Shown: piece by piece, positions 62,872 to 64,000 of the stretch
Position numbering within the stretch: the stretch's first letter is position 1
How the letters are laid out: each line of letters begins with the position of its first letter
Assembly (NCBI GenBank): GCA_965224045.1
Contig: CBDCYD010000005.1
Coordinates: 124,001 to 188,000, forward strand
Length of the DNA stretch: 64,000 bases
From: Tectiglobus sp965224045
Lineage (GTDB): Bacteria > Pseudomonadota > Alphaproteobacteria > Rhizobiales > Hyphomicrobiaceae
Reading direction: 5' to 3'
The notes under the pieces: model-generated
Database searches by the model: none
Told to the model about the DNA's origin: nothing
What the model saw: only the letters and a program-made list of their open reading frames with translations
Translations under genes and position numbers: made by a program

Positions 62872-63692
62872 CAACCAATTCCTCGCTTGAGCAACGCCGC
62901 GACGTCACGCCCGCTGGCGGCGTTGTCGAGTTCGCTGAACGTGCCCTTGTCCTTCATTTCATTGGCAGCTCTCAGGAATCCGCCCAAAGCAGCCCGTGCA
63001 AGCCAGCCGCCAAGGCTGATCCGTTTGGCACCGGCGGCAGCCAGTTCATCGGCGACGAAGTGCGGCAGCGTCAAGACGTTGACCGGTTTGCTGACCGCTC
63101 CTGTCACCTGGCGCACTTCGTCGATGGTCGTCAGACCCGGTGCATAGAGAACGTCGGCGCCGACCTCTTCAAATGCCTTGAGCCGGCGGATTGCCTCGTT
63201 GAGATCTTGCATGCCCCGCAACACGCCTTCGGCCCGTGCCGTCACGGTAAATGGAAACGACAATCCACGCGCCGCCTCGACACCCGCTTTGACCCGCGCC
63301 ACGGCCAAATCGAAGTCATAGATGCTAGGCTCGGCGCCGCCTGAATAGTCCTCGATCGAACACCCGACCAGGCCGGTATCCGCGGCCAGCATGACGGTTT
63401 CCGCCACACCCTGCGGCGCCTCTGCGAAGCAGTTTTCCGTGTCCGCTGAGACCGGCAGATCCACGGCCGCGCAGATTTCCCGGCAGTGCGCCAGCTTCTC
63501 GTCACGACTAACCAGGCCATCAAATCGGCCCATCGAATTGGCGAGACCGGAACTGGTGGTCGCCAGGGCCTCGAAGCCAAGGCCCTGCAGCATCCGAGCC
63601 GATCCGACATCCCAGGGATTGGGAATGATGAACGCTCCCTCGCGCTCGTGCAGCGCCTTGAACGCGGTCCCTTTTTCCGCTTGGCTCGGCAT
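62871..63692 (-). CDS. Isocitrate lyase/phosphoenolpyruvate mutase family protein
   Basis: The 273-residue protein has FIIPNPWDVGSARMLQGLGFEALATTSSG, LPVSADTENCFAEAPQGV and VGCSIEDYSGGAEPSIYDFD, which hold the Mg ligands of the ICL/PEPM family. The KKCGH loop of isocitrate lyase is absent; members without it are oxaloacetate or 2-methylisocitrate-type lyases. Start ATG 63692 with AAGGAG seven bases before. It begins the leftward acid-sugar operon. Confidence 0.88.
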   Translation of the reverse strand: MPSQAEKGTAFKALHEREGAFIIPNPWDVGSARMLQGLGFEALATTSSGLANSMGRFDGLVSRDEKLAHCREICAAVDLPVSADTENCFAEAPQGVAETVMLAADTGLVGCSIEDYSGGAEPSIYDFDLAVARVKAGVEAARGLSFPFTVTARAEGVLRGMQDLNEAIRRLKAFEEVGADVLYAPGLTTIDEVRQVTGAVSKPVNVLTLPHFVADELAAAGAKRISLGGWLARAALGGFLRAANEMKDKGTFSELDNAASGRDVAALLKRGIG

Positions 63693-63867
63693 GACCAACT
63701 CCTTCGCATAGTCCTTGGCCGATGGACGGCCAGCCCGATCAACCCCGCCGCAGACCGCCGGCAAGGTCATTCGCCCGTTGCCTTGCAACCAGAACCGGCT
63801 GAAGCGGGCATGCGCCTTGCCCCACGACTTGCGGGAATACCTTGCAATCTACAGGACCTGGCCACCC

Positions 63868-64000
63868 TCAGTCGAGCGGAGGTTTCCGCGACCTGAGCCG
63901 CTTGACTTCGCCACGTCGCGCCTTGGCCTGCCTGCGCCGCTCTTTCACCGCCCGGCTTGGACGTGTCTTGATCCTCGGCCTGGGCGCCACCGCGGCCCGC
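63868..64000 (-). CDS. arfB: ArfB-like peptidyl-tRNA hydrolase, C-terminal tail (partial)
   Basis: Only the last 44 codons are in the window. The reading ends in RPSRAVKERRRQAKARRGEVKRLR, followed by a few residues and the stop at 63868-63870. The Lys/Arg-rich tail with TRPSRAVKERR matches the end of the ArfB/YaeJ ribosome-rescue hydrolase, which reaches into the mRNA channel. The catalytic GGQ domain lies beyond the right edge, so the identification rests on the tail. Confidence 0.65.
   Translation of the reverse strand, partial: RAAVAPRPRIKTRPSRAVKERRRQAKARRGEVKRLRSRKPPLD

Overview
The window reads as about 64 kb of chromosome from a high-GC alphaproteobacterium. The evidence is the Ala/Arg/Gly-rich coding bias, Shine-Dalgarno-led genes, and a formate dehydrogenase gene set with accessory DUF families that I know from Rhizobiales/Rhodospirillales-type genomes. 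TRAP transport, CaiB/BaiF CoA-transferases and acid-sugar catabolism genes fit the same picture. I found no phage genes, insertion sequences, CRISPR arrays, rRNA or tRNA. Coding density is high and intergenic gaps are short. The exceptions are a few gaps that carry repeats or palindromes.

Layout. 0-8 kb: a FAD amine-oxidase-like protein, two paralogous amidohydrolases with a Rieske protein (one operon), an array of five 85-86 bp tandem repeats, a flavin monooxygenase-like protein, RidA and an EamA permease. 8-24.7 kb: a formate dehydrogenase (FDH) locus. It has the Tat-exported catalytic subunit with its chaperone, the small Tat protein, FeS and cytochrome b subunits, a WD40-cytochrome c fusion, a large multi-FeS protein, DUF3305/DUF3306, and a tail of DUF6494, lipoate-ligase-like, DUF6505 and DUF6352 genes. 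25-30.6 kb: an ATP-grasp-like protein, a TrpF-like protein without its catalytic Cys, a PdxA-family dehydrogenase coupled to a TIM-barrel/methylglyoxal-synthase-like fusion, and a CoA-transferase. 30.6-31.6 kb: a DUF1778/GNAT toxin-antitoxin pair with a palindromic operator. 31.8-38.2 kb: a CoA-transferase/TauD/racemase operon, then three genes in a row (Zn-alcohol dehydrogenase, N-carbamoylase, orotate phosphoribosyltransferase) that each carry frameshifts. 38.4-45.7 kb: a GntR regulator, a TRAP system with fused DctQM and a 41-residue membrane protein, ketopantoate-reductase-like, hydrolase and HAD genes.

45.8-49.3 kb: an OpgH-type glucan glucosyltransferase translationally coupled to an FkbM methyltransferase and an unknown membrane-anchored protein. 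49.4-59.4 kb: a mixed cluster of a zinc-dehydrogenase-like protein, a degenerate 6-pyruvoyl-tetrahydropterin-synthase homologue, a glycosyltransferase, a methyltransferase, cytochrome b561, a stand-alone RibD reductase, a YfhO-like membrane protein, an NdvA-like exporter and a GTP cyclohydrolase II homologue. This is my best candidate for an undescribed system: a glycosylated/methylated pteridine or lumazine-type metabolite. 59.8-63.7 kb: an acid-sugar operon (DenD-like, OtnI-like, GNAT, SDR, isocitrate-lyase/PEP-mutase family). The window ends in the C-terminal tail of an ArfB-like ribosome-rescue hydrolase.

Dispersed intergenic elements join distant parts of the window. A hairpin family is present at 26.1 and 38.2 kb, and a 28-bp identical element at 4.45 and 58.5 kb. 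All functional assignments rest on motif reading; no database search was possible.
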